A DNA stretch of 64,000 nt from Mantis religiosa (lineage: Eukaryota; Arthropoda; Insecta; Mantodea; Mantidae), in the NCBI GenBank assembly GCA_030765055.1, contig CM060958.1, positions 219,501-283,500 of the forward strand, given 5' to 3'. The position numbers and the translations under genes are program-made. Below are positions 48,829 through 60,559 of the stretch, piece by piece (position 1 is the stretch's first letter; every line of letters begins with the position of its first letter). The notes below the pieces were generated by a model. That model was given only the letters and a program-made list of their open reading frames with translations. It was not told the DNA's origin and ran no database searches.

Positions 48829-50370
48829 CAGAGGCTGACATAAGTATTCGAACGTGAACATACTTGTTAGTTATATTTATTTTAAAGCTACAGAGTATGC
48901 ATACGTAAATACAACTGGTACAAAATAAACTTGTCTTCCATTAAACATATAAACACAAATAGCAATTGAAACTAATTTGCACGGCAAGGAGAAATAAAAC
49001 TTACTTTACATCTGGACATAAGTATTCGAACAGAGAACAGTTACTATTTAATTATCGTCCCCTTTCTTTGAATTACTGCTGATAATCGTTTGGGCATTGC
49101 CTGTATGATATGTTTAGTGACTGCAGAGTCCATATTTCTCCTCTGAAGAAGTTCTTTCAGATGGTCCTTGTTTCGATGTGATGCTTCCTCACACGCTCCT
49201 CGAGTTCCTTCCAGATGTTCTCTATAGGATTTAAATCTGCAGATTGGGGCGGTGTCTTCAAAGTGTGAGGAGTGTTGTACACGATCCAAAGCCTTACAAT
49301 TTCAACAGTATGCTTCGGATCATTGTCCTGCTGGAACTAATAATTATGCCCTAATCCCAGCTTCTCTGCATTCTTTTTAAGATTGTTTTCAAGAATGCTC
49401 GTATTCAAAATTGTCCGTGATCCCATCTATGAAACACCAGTTCCCCAAAGACAGATGAAGCTATACAGCCCCATACCATCACACTACTGCCACAATGTTT
49501 CACTAACAGCCATGTTCGTAGGTTCCCATTCTGTATTTGGCAGTCTCCACACTTTTAAGACGTTCATCACTCTTGTATAAGCAGAATTTGCTATGTCCGA
49601 CCAGAGAACTTTAACTCAATTCTGTTGGTTTCACCACATACTGCTTAGCAAGTTCTATATGCTTTTTCTTATTCGCCTTATTAACTTACGGTTTCTTCCT
49701 AGGAACGCGGAGATTGTATCCAGTACTACTTAAAACCCTTTCAACTGTTCTGGTGTGAACCACACTGCCAGATTATTGCTCAAAGCCTCTTCTAATCTCA
49801 GATGCAGTGACTCTCGGATTCTGCTTCGCCATTTTTATTATTTGCATCCTGTCTCTGGTGGTGAGTTTAGAAGGAGCGCCATTTCTAGGTTTATTTACAA
49901 CAGTATGTGTGTTTCAAGCGCTGAACTATATAGAACACTGGTTTTGCCTCTGCTAATGACTGACAATTTCAGAGGTAGATTTGTTTTGTTTGTACATATT
50001 TATCACGATATTCCTGTCACCGTTGTCTCCTTACCTTTACGTCCTATATTACCCGTGAGTTCACAATCGGCTGAATAACTGAGCACACTGAAACTGCTAT
50101 GTGCTAGGGGCGTGTACGGTACGTCCAACCACCTTTCTCTGTTCGATTGGGTACGTTCGAATACTTATGTCCTCCAATAAGAGGGACAATAGAATACATT
50201 GCAGATTGTGTAATAAACACATACAAAGTGATATGTTAAGTATTTCTTCCGAGATATAAAAGGTTAATGTTTACATGTTTAAAAATTCATGGCTGCCAAA
50301 TAAATATTACAGTATTTTAGTACGTGCAATGTTACAGGTTATATTATTCGAAAACTTCTGTCGGCCTCTG
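48829..50370 (-). pseudogene. Tc1-like transposon with IR/DR ends (Tc1-1, copy 2)
   Basis: A 1542-bp paralogue of the 31330 element. Left outer repeat CAGAGGCTGACATAAG, inner GGACATAAGTATTCGAAC; right inner GTTCGAATACTTATGTCC, outer CTTCTGTCGGCCTCTG followed by TA. At 49220-49222 the codon for the catalytic Glu of the NPIE motif is GAG, where copy 1 has CAG. The terminal frame reads NMDSAVTKHIIQAMPKRLSA. The middle region has the same stops as copy 1, so the element was dead before the duplication. Confidence 0.9.
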
Positions 50371-51489
50371 TAGGTGAACACACGAGATAGCAGTCAACAT
50401 CCAATAGGTCAACACGCGTGTCACAACTAGGACATTTGCTCCGTTTGCTTAGGAAAGTTATTACAATTTGTCGCGATAGACAATCACTTATAGAAACCTA
50501 TGGTGGCTAGTGGAGCAAAGTTACAGTAGTAGTAAATAAAGTATTACTTAAACAGTCATGTGTTTTATGGACACACCCACACCCTTAATGGACGAAGAGA
50601 GGTCTCATGCCGAGCAATTAGAGAAAAATCTCAATATCCCGCCATCGTTATTAAATAATTAGGTGTTGAGTGACGAGAACGGCCAGTCTCCCATGGTATT
50701 CACTACTCCAACTCCTTTAGTCTGTCAGTGAAGGCGTTCCTCGGTAGTTACTATGTTTACATTTCTAGTGGTGTATCAATACCTTTCCACCGTCAAATAC
50801 CGCCAGGACTGGGGTGTCGTTTGTTTCCTTTTAGCACGTTTATCTAATATTAATGTTTATGACAAATGAAATGTATATCTTGAAATTTTAAGAATGTCCT
50901 CAAAAGTCCTCTTCATTCTGAATAGCTTTGGCATAATTGATGAACTATAGAGATAGGCAAATGTAAATTTCGTTAAAATATACACAATATATTTTAAATG
51001 TTCTTTTGTGGATGAATCTTAGAGATATTCCTTGTTATTTGTTTAGATTTCCCAGTACTGGTACTTCTCTTAAACAGCAAATCATTATTCACGTTTTTAC
51101 CTCTTGGACACACAAAGAATTAATTTCATTAATCTTCTTGCGACCAGCTCAAACATTTGACGATCACTTAAAGTCTGTGTTCCCATATCTCCTGGCATCT
51201 ACAAGAGAATTAAGATAAGATTAACTGAAAACCTTTTCACAATCAATTATGATAAATGTTACTTCTGTTTTGAAAATTATTTTATTTATCCTTTTTATTT
51301 AGGGAACTTCAAAATGGGCATTTACTCTAATCTTAATGAATTTGGGGATGAAATGGAAACACTATCTACGAGGTATGAGTTGTGATTCCTGGGTTCGATC
51401 TCTCCCATAAGAATGGAGTTTTTAAACCAATTGTTCAATTCACTGGAAATAGGGTAAGCGCCACTGAAATCTTCATATACTACCCAAAT

Positions 51490-51612
51490 ATCTTATTTTG
51501 GAAAACTTAATTGGAATGATCTCCAAGATAAACTTAAAACAATTCCAGATCTGCCTACAAAGTCATCTTTTGCTATATTTAGCTTAATGACAGGACATGA
51601 TTGAGTGAACAT
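51490..51612 (+). pseudogene. Short LINE C-terminal fragment
   Basis: One frame reads YFGKLNWNDLQDKLKTIPDL, PTKSSFAIFSLMTGHDCL. The x-LMTGHDCL box resembles the RLxTGHDCLxxHL segment before the cysteine-rich end of RNase H-bearing LINE ORF2 proteins. Only about 40 residues remain. It lies right where the two D copies diverge. Confidence 0.5.
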
Positions 51613-51818
51613 TTGTTCAAGATTGGATTAATGATTTTCTCAGTGCTTTTTATCTGGTCAATATAGCGTAATGAACATTAATCGCATAACTGTATGTAAA
51701 ATACTAAAGATCAACACTCAGTCTCTCAACACTGGGGAAACAAGGATTTTATCATCAAATTCTGTGCATTAAACACACAATAAAACAATAAGATGTTTAT
51801 CTTGATTAACATGAAGTA

Positions 51819-52350
51819 ACAAAGGAGAGGAGGCGGCTTCATCTGTGGCCAGATTCTAGAGGTCCGGGTTGGATTCCCGTGGCTGAACTACCTGACATGG
51901 GTTTCTCGGGTCGCTAGGCGAATGTTGCGTAGGTTAATTACATTCCCCGAATTTCCTGTCCCTCCATTTTATATATTATCATTTCACGTCATCTCTCATC
52001 TGGTGGTCTCTTTCAGCGTAGAAGTGTCAGGGGCTGTCTCGGCGTTACATGGCAGAATGATATACTCTGACTACTTCCTCCTCCGGTCTCCGAACCCAGG
52101 TCTCGTGGTGGGGCTGTTTCCGATGGTGTGATGTAGGGTGAGATATCCGTTGTCCTGGCCAGCAGGGGTAAGTTTCCATCTGAGTAAAATGTAGGGACTT
52201 TGCTCTCTGCACTCTCTTGGCTCCTTGGGACGCCCGCCCTCCGTCTCCTCTCGCCTTATCCCTCCTCCCAGAGATGCCCCACTTGAGGGCATAGATACAA
52301 TAGACAAAGACTGGTCGCAGTGACCAACCCCTCCTTAGTAATCCTAATCC
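51819..52350 (+). repeat. SINE-B reference copy, complete and uninterrupted
   Basis: A 532-bp element between 12-bp direct repeats TAACATGAAGTA (51807-51818, 52351-52362). Head: GGAGGCGGCTTCATCTG and B-box-like GGGTTGGATTCCCGTGG. Junction region intact: GGTTAATTACATTCCCCGAA. Body: GGTGGTCTCTTTCAG, CTACTTCCTCCTCCGG, GATGCCCCACTTGAGGGC. The tail TAATCCTAATCC has no poly-A. Two antisense frames (52045-52356, 52071-52307) are spurious. Confidence 0.9.
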
Positions 52351-52362
52351 TAACATGAAGTA

Positions 52363-53234
52363 GAGGAATAAGGGTTTTTATCAAAAGTTAGTACAAAGAA
52401 AGAAATTCATGTGTGTATATAGCATATCTTATTTTTTGCTTCCTTTAAAAACCTAGAAAGCTGAACCTATGTTTAACTCGCCACGAAAGTCAAACATGAC
52501 AACGTTAAACATCCGTACGACAATATTTTATACTAAACTGTACTCAAGGGTGAAGATTCACACTTGCAATTGCTTTAAGTTCGCCAAATACAGTGAGAGG
52601 ATACATAGATAACACTTCTAATTCAAAGAACTTCTGCAGCGCGAGCTATTGTTTTATCCTCTGCAGTATGGTCCTGTGACAGTGAAACTTGTTATATACA
52701 CACAGGCAATCTTTAATGTAAGCATTGCAAGCTCGGGTTACAGTTGCAACTATCAGTAATAGTTATTCATATTTTCTACAGATTAATACTGAAAAAAAAT
52801 TTTTTTGTTCACTCTTTTCTCGAATCCCGCAATAGATGGCAGGTAGACTCAGTCGGTATCATTTCAAAGAAATGCTTCCTGCTTTAGAAGTGTGATGTAA
52901 CCTTTCGAACCTGGATGTTCAAAAGCAATTTTCTTTTTCTTTCCCAGTTGTATTAATTCGTCGATTCCATTGATATTTCAGCACACTCTTATTGCGTGAC
53001 CAGTATTTTTGTTTCCACAATGTTGAATATGATATCCTTAAGGCAAGTGAGACGAACTGCGTCAGATTATAATTTAAGGAAAACTGTTTTGATAAATGAA
53101 GTGAATACTAATAAATGTGGATTTGCGTCGTTTATGAAAAATTTGGGATAAATGTGAAACTGATTAAAACAAATTGCAATGAATGTTTTGGTTGAGCATT
53201 AAGAAGAGTTCGATGAATATGCAAAAGTTTTGTT
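52363..53234. other. AT-rich spacer, nothing recognised
   Basis: No coding frame of note and no match that I could see to other parts of the window. The right end holds the candidate target repeat of the LINE that follows (53223-53234). Confidence 0.5.
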
Positions 53235-53501
53235 GGAACAAGTGAAGGTCGTGGCCTTGGCTTAACAGAATTTGTAATACTCCTGTTCTAAGAGTTATAT
53301 ATCAAGAACAGTGTTATGTAGTCATTCTACGAATTATACAAGAACGTCTACTGCAGTTGCTGTGTAAATAAAGGTAACCTTGTTACAATTATATTTCAGT
53401 AGTAATTCAATAAAGTTATATCAGCGTTAGGGCTGAGGTTAGTGAAAATATGCCAGTTGTGCGCATCAATATATACATAAAATCAATGGTTTTGCTCTTC
53501 T

Positions 53502-54887
53502 ATGGCGGCCACAGGCCTACCAAAACAAGATGCTGGAAAAAGCAATGTGAACAACCCAATAATGTATAACTCAGCTCCCAGTTATTCAGCTATAACCCAA
53601 ACGGGACCCAATAAAGAACAAGCCATAATAATCGAAGCCCACGACGGCATAACACTTAAAGAATACGTAACAGCAATAGGTAACCTAACTAACCCCAGCA
53701 ACATTCGATTTGTATCTCGAATATCGAACTCCAGAATCTGTATCTACCTCGCCAATAAAAAACTAGTAGATGAACTGGTATCTAAACACCCAAAAGTAAA
53801 GGTGAACAACTTACTTGGAAATTAGGCCGCTTCTCACCAAAAATAAAAGTGATACTCTCTAATGTGTGCCCTGTTATTTCCAATCATGATATCGAAGAAC
53901 ACCTTCTGGCATATGGAATTAAGCCTGCATCATCTATATCGTATATCAGGGCGGAAATAACTATCCCTGGATATACACACATGAGTTTTCGCCGACAAAT
54001 GCATGTAAAACCTGATGACTTTGCCAAACTACCTGAAATCTTGCAGATAAACCATGAGGACACATCCTATTGGATATACCTTTCTTCCGATGTTCCTACC
54101 TGCTTTTCATGTAAAATGGAAGGACATTTAGCTAAACAGTGCAAGGCGTCAGATGAAATAAACGATGCGATGGTTAGCTGCTCATCTGAAAGAGATAGTA
54201 GATACACCTCAGTCATGCCAGTAAATGACAAAACTAAAGACAACGCAGAAATAATTGAAACCGACAGAGGAAACACAGAAAACGTGTCACTAGAAACTGT
54301 TTCTATAAAAGAAAATGGCACCTAGTCTGAAACTACACCATTGCCACAACTTAACACAGAATTGAACTTCCCACCTTTAGGGCAAAACCTTAAGACAGGA
54401 GCCAAAAAGCGACCTATTTCAACATCCATTAAGTATACTGAATCTGCAACCGATGATGACGAAAACCTATCTGACTCATCTTTAATGACTTTAGATGAGA
54501 CAGAAAAAACAGAACCTAATCTAGTAAACAAAAATACACAAAAAGCCAAAAAAGATACACCCTTTCGCTCATAAATGACCAGATACCTGTAATAAAAAGT
54601 ACTATGGAAGAAAGACCGGACGACTACGTTTTAAATTACCTCCAGTTCAAAAGCTTTTTTGAAAATACTGTTGGAGCATCTGATATATTATCACTTGCGC
54701 TTAGCTACACTGATGACTTGAAAGGACTCCTGGATACAGTCAAAAAGCTTCATCCCTTATTTACCAATAGAACAATGATAAATGGAAACACCCGTATAGG
54801 AAAGAAACTGCTTTCCGAAATAAATAGAAACAGTTTCTTAAACATTTTGATAGTTATGTAGTAGAAGTTTTTGCGAACACCATCTAA
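53502..54887 (+). pseudogene. LINE ORF1 (CCHC nucleic-acid-binding protein), broken
   Basis: Would be about 460 residues and bind element RNA in the ribonucleoprotein particle. Starts at ATG 53502 (MAATGLPKQDAGKSN). A frameshift near 53.81 kb moves the reading to a frame reading SPKIKVILSNVCPV, EEHLLAYGIKP and SFRRQMHVKP. A zinc knuckle C-x2-C-x4-H-x4-C lies at CFSCKMEGHLAKQC (about 54100-54141). An in-frame TAG follows at 54323-54325, then the same frame continues (LNTELNFPPLGQNLKTGAKK). A second shift near 54.57 kb leads into DDYVLNYLQFKSFFE and LDTVKKLHPLFTNRTM. A third near 54.84 kb leads to VVEVFANTI and TAA 54885-54887. The C-terminal YVLNxxQxKxFxE stretch is typical of ORF1 in this group. 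Confidence 0.85.
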
Positions 54888-54934
54888 CTGAAGCCCTATA
54901 CATAGTAAACCTTAAAAGTAAAAACCATAACATA

Positions 54935-57900
54935 ATGGAACACAACATATTACAATGGAACATAAATGGATTTCATTCTCAACTGGAACACCTCCAACTC
55001 TTAATAAACATAACCCAGTAGTTGTTTGTGCACAAGAAACAAATTTTAAGCATGATTTATGTTGCTCTATTAAGAGGTTACAATGCCTATAATAAAAATC
55101 GAGAAGAATGTGCACATGCCAGTGGTGGAGTAGTCACGTATGTTAAAGAAACACTGCCACAACGTGCTATCTCGCTCAATACTACTTTAGAGACTACTGC
55201 AGTTTCTGTTCTTTTGACAGTAGAACTATGTATATGTAATATATATCTCCCCAACAGCCACAGTTTAGATCTTGTAAAACTAAATGAACTGGAGCAACAA
55301 CTACCCCGTCCTTACCTTATTCTCGGAGATTTCACCAGTCACAGCACTATGGGGATGCAGCTCCACCAATTCATGAGGAAAACTCATTGAACAGTTTATA
55401 AACGATTTAGATCTAATTCTACTCAATTCACTGGAGCCTACTCATTTCAGTATAGCTTATGGAATACTCAGCTCCATAGATCTAAGTTTGTGCTCATCAA
55501 ACATACCATATTTGTTTGAATACTTCATTTATAAAGAACCTCAAGTAAAGTGAATACTTTCCTATTATTCTTACTCAACTGAGTGACAGTCCTCAGAAAA
55601 CCACATTCACGCCAAAATTTAATTTTAAAAAGGCTAATTGGAATACATTTAAGAGTTTATAACCAAAGAAATAACGCAGCTGATGCCTGCCACTGAATCT
55701 ATTCATACTAACATTAGTGAAATAATTAAAAACTTCAATGAGCTTATTCTAAAATCAGCAAAAATTTCTATTCCTATAATAGTCCCATACAAGAAAACTG
55801 TTCCTTGGTGGAACAGTGAATGCCAAAAATCCATTAATTTTAAGAATAAAGCATATTACCAATACAGACGCCGTCCTACTGAAGAAAAGCTTAAATATCT
55901 CCAAGCTAGAGCTAAAGCAAGAAAAACTGTTAAATTAAAAAGGATTCATGGTTGAATTTTGTCGCATCCTTAAACTATCAAACCCCTCAGAAAAAAGTGT
56001 GGGGAAATATCCAGAAAATTAGAGGCAGGTTTAAGTATAACTCAGAAATCGTTTTGAAAGACCCTGACTCAAAAACAACTATCACCAATTCACAGTCAAT
56101 AGCTAACATTTTAGCAGATTCATTTGCATCTACATCATCCGATGCTAATGAGGACGAATTTAAATCCTTTAAAATGAAAAATGATTCAATACCTGACGAA
56201 CCTGTAAATGACAGTACCGAAAACTGATGAGGCCATGGAATATTATGAATATGAAAATGCCCTCGCATTATACAAAAGCTCCAGTCCTGGACCAGATAAT
56301 ATACACCATGATATGCTGAAACAACTACCAATTGAAGGACATATCTTCAAATATTCAATTATATCTGGTCTTATAGGTTATTTCCCAATCTTTGGAGTTC
56401 GGCAGTAGTGATACCCATACCGAAGCCTAATAAAGACCTCACACTACCAAACTACAGACCAATATCTCTTACTTGTACAATGTGCATAGTTTTAGAAAAT
56501 ATTATAAATAAAAGATTACGTTGGTTTATTGAAAACCGGAAACTTCTTTCTGAATCACAATATGGTTTCAGACAATTCCGTTCCACTACAGACTGTTTAA
56601 TCACGATTGAGTCTGAAATAAGAGAAGCCTTTCTCCATAATCAACATCTCATACTAGTTAATCTAGATATACAAAAGGCATATCTGGAGAACACGTATAC
56701 TTCAAATACTACGACAAAATAAAATATCAGGAAATATGTTTTATTTCATTCAGAATTTTCTCCAGCATCGCACCATTAGAGTACGTACAAATGGCACATT
56801 ATCCAAGGAAGTTAGACAATGGACTACCCCAAGGCTCCGTGCTTAGCGTTACACTTTTCCTGCTGGCAATAAACGACATACTGAACACTATTCATCCCCC
56901 TGTAAAAGCGTGCCTATTTGCTGATGATCTGACCTTTTTCTGTTAAGGTAATAACCTCTCAACCACCCAAGCTTTACTACAAGACACTGTAACAAGGATA
57001 CAAATTTGGACATCACAAACAGGATTCAGTTTTTCTCAGCAAAAGTCAAAATGTATTTGCTTTACCAAAATTTCAATGCATCTTCCAAACCCTACCATCC
57101 ACCTGTATGGAAAACCCATTGGAACAACCAAACAATTGAAATTATTGGGGCTTATCTTCGACCACAATCTATCATGGAAAACACATATTTCGAACCTAAA
57201 GGAAGACTGTCAATGCGCCTAAACATATTAAAAACATTATCACACCGCAATTGGGGTGCTGATCAACATGTCCTACAACTGACGTATCAAGCTTTAATCC
57301 TAAGCAAACTTGACTATGGAGCTATTGTGTACAACTCTGCAGCACCGGCGTTACTTAAGCTACTGGGCGTGATTCAAAAGTTCTGCTATGAGGATTATAT
57401 TAGGAGCATATCGTACCAGTTCGGTCTCTACCCTACTGAGAGAAGCCAATCAACAACTGTTAAACACCAGGAGAATATAATTAAGCATAAAATATGGAAT
57501 CAAAATAGCAGCAAGACCTCATTCAAATATCCCTATGTTTTTCCCAATACAAAAAGCAACAAGACCTGTCATCCAAAAAAGCACTCCTTACCTTTCTATC
57601 AACGACTTGCTAACTATTTAAATACTAACAGCATAAAGATCCCTCCCATAATGACCAGGGACTTCCATGTAGGACCATACTGGAAACTCAAAATTCCCAA
57701 GATATATACCGACCTAACATTTCACCAGAAATGGAATACCGCTACAATTGTTTACCAAACACTATTTTATGAAATGTGCAACAATTTCCCCAATTATCAA
57801 TTTATTTACACTAATGGATCAAAAACGGATCATGGTACTGGATGTGCAATAATAACTCCTGATAAAATTCTACAGCAGCGGTTACCTGACTATTATTCCA

Positions 57901-58589
57901 CCTACAGTTCTGAACTATACGCCATTTATTAAGCACTTACATACTGACAGCACACCACAACTGCTATGCAATATGCTTTGACTCCCTGAGTACCTTGCAG
58001 AGCATGAAGAACTACGCAACAGACAAATTAGTTCAGGACACACAGACACTATTCAGTAACATCACCGATGCTGGTAAAGACGTGGTTTTCATTTGGATCC
58101 CTTCCCATCAAGGAATAACAGGGAATGAAAGCGCGGACGAAGCTGCTAAAGACGCCACATCACTACAACAAACGAACGTCCAAATTCCATATTCAGATGT
58201 TATAAATCATGTCTCCAAAACACCAGTACAAAAATGGAAATCTGAATGGAATCAACAACCAGGAAATATACACCAAGTGCGAAACGGATACACCGTTCTT
58301 CACCCAACCAAGCCGCTTACTAGAAAGGAACAAGTCATTCTCACCCGTCTACGAATTGGTCACTCCAGCCTCACTCATTCATATCTTCCCTCAAGACAGC
58401 CGCAGCCTACGTGTAAAGAATGTAATGGAAACCCTTACAATTTACCACCTTCTCATAGAATGCAATGAATACGAAAGAAATAGAAAACACGGAATCCCAC
58501 AGGACATCTCCATACTGCTAAACAGTTTCAAATTACGACGCAATCTATTTAATTACCTAAAGGATATAGACATTTGGAAATTAATATAA
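54935..58589 (+). pseudogene. LINE ORF2 (endonuclease, reverse transcriptase, RNase H), broken
   Basis: About 1,215 residues if uninterrupted. Starts at ATG 54935 (MEHNILQWNINGFHSQ). Endonuclease: QWNING, then CAQET in another frame, ICNIYLPNSH, LILGDFTSH (usual GDFNxH has Thr for Asn), and near 55549-55557 SEY where the family has SDH. RT: SSPGPDNIHHDML, VIPIPKPNKD, NYRPISLT, SQYGFRQFRSTTD, LVNLDIQKAY followed by a small deletion, GLPQGSVLS, and FADD at 56917-56928 with TAA five codons later. RNase H: YTNGSK (catalytic Asp of TDGS replaced by Asn), SELYAI, CFDSLSTLQSM, WIPSHQGITGNESADEAAKD. C-terminus: CKEC and HLLIECNEY form a CCHC-like motif. At least six frame breaks are present. All three enzymes are damaged. 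Confidence 0.9.
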
Positions 58590-58842
58590 ATAATGTGCAA
58601 TATACTTTAATCAATTGTATTTCATAATCTACGTAGCGGTGTTAAAGTAATGAAATTTTTGTTTTGCAAAATAGTGTTGTTAACTTATATATTTTCTTGT
58701 CTTTGTTTTCAGTTATCTGTATTTAATGTAAATTGTTTTCATAATTAATGTTATTAATGTGTATATTTTATGTTTGATTGTAATCCTGTATATTGAATGT
58801 AAATTTTTATATATGTTACTAATTGTATTATTTTGTAAAAAT

Positions 58843-58875
58843 GGTCGCGATATGACCCAGGAAGTTAAAGCGACC
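58843..58875 (+). other. Hairpin near the LINE 3' end
   Basis: GGTCGC (58843-58848) and GCGACC (58870-58875) can pair around a 21-nt loop, with an alternative GGTC/GACC pairing inside. It lies 18 bases before the A-rich end. A 3' stem-loop of this kind is known as an RT recognition element in some LINE clades; whether it served here is inference. Confidence 0.45.
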
Positions 58876-58959
58876 TAGAATAAATTTTAAAAAAAAGTTT
58901 TGTTTTTCTGATGCAATTTTGTGCTTCTATGAAAAAGAAAAAAGTACATTTATCCAACT

Positions 58960-59290
58960 GTAGGACTACGCTCTCTGGTTCGAAGAAATGCGATCAGGTT
59001 TGGCATCAGAGTGAAGAGGGGAGGGGAGTAAGTGGCGTTTCAGTGTTTTGTGAACATTTTGCTGGGCACTTTTCATGGAGCGTTGTCCAAAATTTTAACT
59101 GAAGGTGGAATGTGTGGAATAAGCATTTCTTTCAACCACTTCTCAATATTTTGGTGATTTATTTAGCCATAGTAATCCCCATTGGTGATTCCTGTCTTAC
59201 AGAACAGTTTCACAAAGCCGTTTTTGCCTCCATGGTGTATCAGAAAAGAATAAACCGAATACCTGCAATGTAACTTTCGGTCACTGCAAA
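58960..59290 (-). pseudogene. DDE-type transposase fragment
   Basis: The minus strand reads GGKNGFVKLFCKTGITNGDY, then after a stop NHQNIEKWLKEMLIPHIPP, then SVKILDNAP and another stop. The order T-x-GDY, N-x-x-N-x-EKWL, L-x-PxIPP-S-V-x-x-xDNAP matches a DDE endonuclease module (IS630/Tc1-like superfamily) frequent in insect genomes, with DNAP carrying the second catalytic Asp. Only about 90 residues are legible. The plus-strand frame at 58911-59102 is its shadow. Confidence 0.6.
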
Positions 59291-59463
59291 ATCCGATTAT
59301 GTTACTGTCACTTAAGTAATTTTTTTTTCAAATTCCCGCAAAGTTTCTATAAATATGAAGTACTCTTTACGACAGTGCATAATGTCAGCTTTCTGAATTA
59401 AATTTTTCTGTTTGCTGCCATATTTCTACTCTTAGCCAATATTTTCCAAAATTCTTATCGAAG

Positions 59464-59928
59464 ATTACACAAATATAAATATTTGCTACTAAGGCTCCAC
59501 TAAAGAAATTGATGTTAATACTACTTTCTTTTCAAATGGAAATCAAATGATAAATCGGCCGTAGCACATCATTTTTGTTCATTTAACCATGAAATACCGA
59601 AGTTAAACTATTAGAACTAATGGTCCCATTGATTTAATAGTTTGGGAATATATATTTAAAAAACTAAACACCGCGGAATGCATTTTGACTTAACAGCAGT
59701 TGATTCTGTTTTTATATTTGTTTCGTCTTCAGATGTTGGTAATGCTGATAAAACATAAGAAAAAACACAGTAACCGAGATTTCCTTGACAACGGAGTTTG
59801 TTTTTGATGGACTGAGGACGCAAGCGATTTGCTTGTGAAATGGATTTCCATTTGAAAAGAAAGAATTATTAACATCAATTTCTGAACGTAAGTGGAGTCT
59901 TAGTAGCAAATATTTATATTTGTGTAAT
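59464..59928. repeat. Foldback repeat, arms of about 81-86 bp
   Basis: Arms 59464-59544 and 59843-59928 are inverted copies with a few mismatches and a small indel. The outer ends are ATTACACAAATATAAATATT. Shared inner blocks are TTTGCTACTAAG, TCCACT and AAATTGATGTTAATA, closing with TTTCAAATGGAAATC. The loop is 298 nt and has no coding motif. It could be a MITE or the ends of a deleted DNA transposon. No convincing TSD was found. Confidence 0.8.
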
Positions 59929-60559
59929 ATTTATTGCTTCACTGTAACTGCATTTTCTACGTAATTCTAATCAAAGATTGTTGTGCCCCAAGGAAAATGT
60001 ACCCTCTGCTTAACTATCGGCAGGAATTTCTTTGCTCTTGCAACTACTTTTTGATTTTATAGAATCCTGAACATTCCACATAACACTTAAAATTCATCCA
60101 AACCTCCTTCGATTGTCTTTCCGTGTATTTAATTTTCCCGGGTGTCGAAAATACAACAGGCATTTTGCCTGTATTCCTTGCCACATTTTTCTGTGATGTT
60201 CGTAATCAACTGACGAGCCTCACAATTGACCAAAAGATTGTTTACGAACGACCTCTAATGTACCCTTAGTCCAGGGGCGGACTGTCATTAACGGCCAGAT
60301 GGACAGGGCCCCTCCGTTATCACGCAAATTCGTTCTTTTTTTATTTGAAGAAAAAATTCATTCTATATTTCATTCAATTGTAATCATTACAAATAATTTA
60401 TTCTACCGTAATTCTTCATGGTTACCAAAGCTTGGAACTCGCAGTATTGTACACGACGTCACCAGTTTCCTTGTCGAAAGAAGAGCATTGGGTCAGATTA
60501 CATTGGGCCCGCGGTCTCTCCCCTTCACTGTCAGATGTCTATCTTCCTCGCTCTTCCTA
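59929..60559. other. Spacer with a possible hAT end
   Basis: Mostly unrecognised. At about 60272 the sequence CAGGGGCGGACTGTC resembles hAT-type terminal repeats in memory, but no partner end or 8-bp TSD was found. The frame at 60299-60583 overlaps the mariner boundary and is not a gene. Confidence 0.3.

Larger units (their letters stand above)
53235..58892 (+). mobile_element. Near full-length RNase H-bearing LINE (I-like), inactive
   Basis: About 5.6 kb with two consecutive ORF traces, a 3' UTR of about 300 bp and an A-rich end (AATAAATTTTAAAAAAAA). The candidate TSD is AAAAGTTTTGTT at 53223-53234 and 58893-58904; the A part is ambiguous with the tail, so the left boundary is provisional. 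ORF1 carries a CCHC knuckle. ORF2 has an AP-type endonuclease, RT, RNase H and a C-terminal CCHC-like region. This order fits the I group of non-LTR elements. The copy has several frameshifts and nonsense changes spread over both ORFs. Confidence 0.85.
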
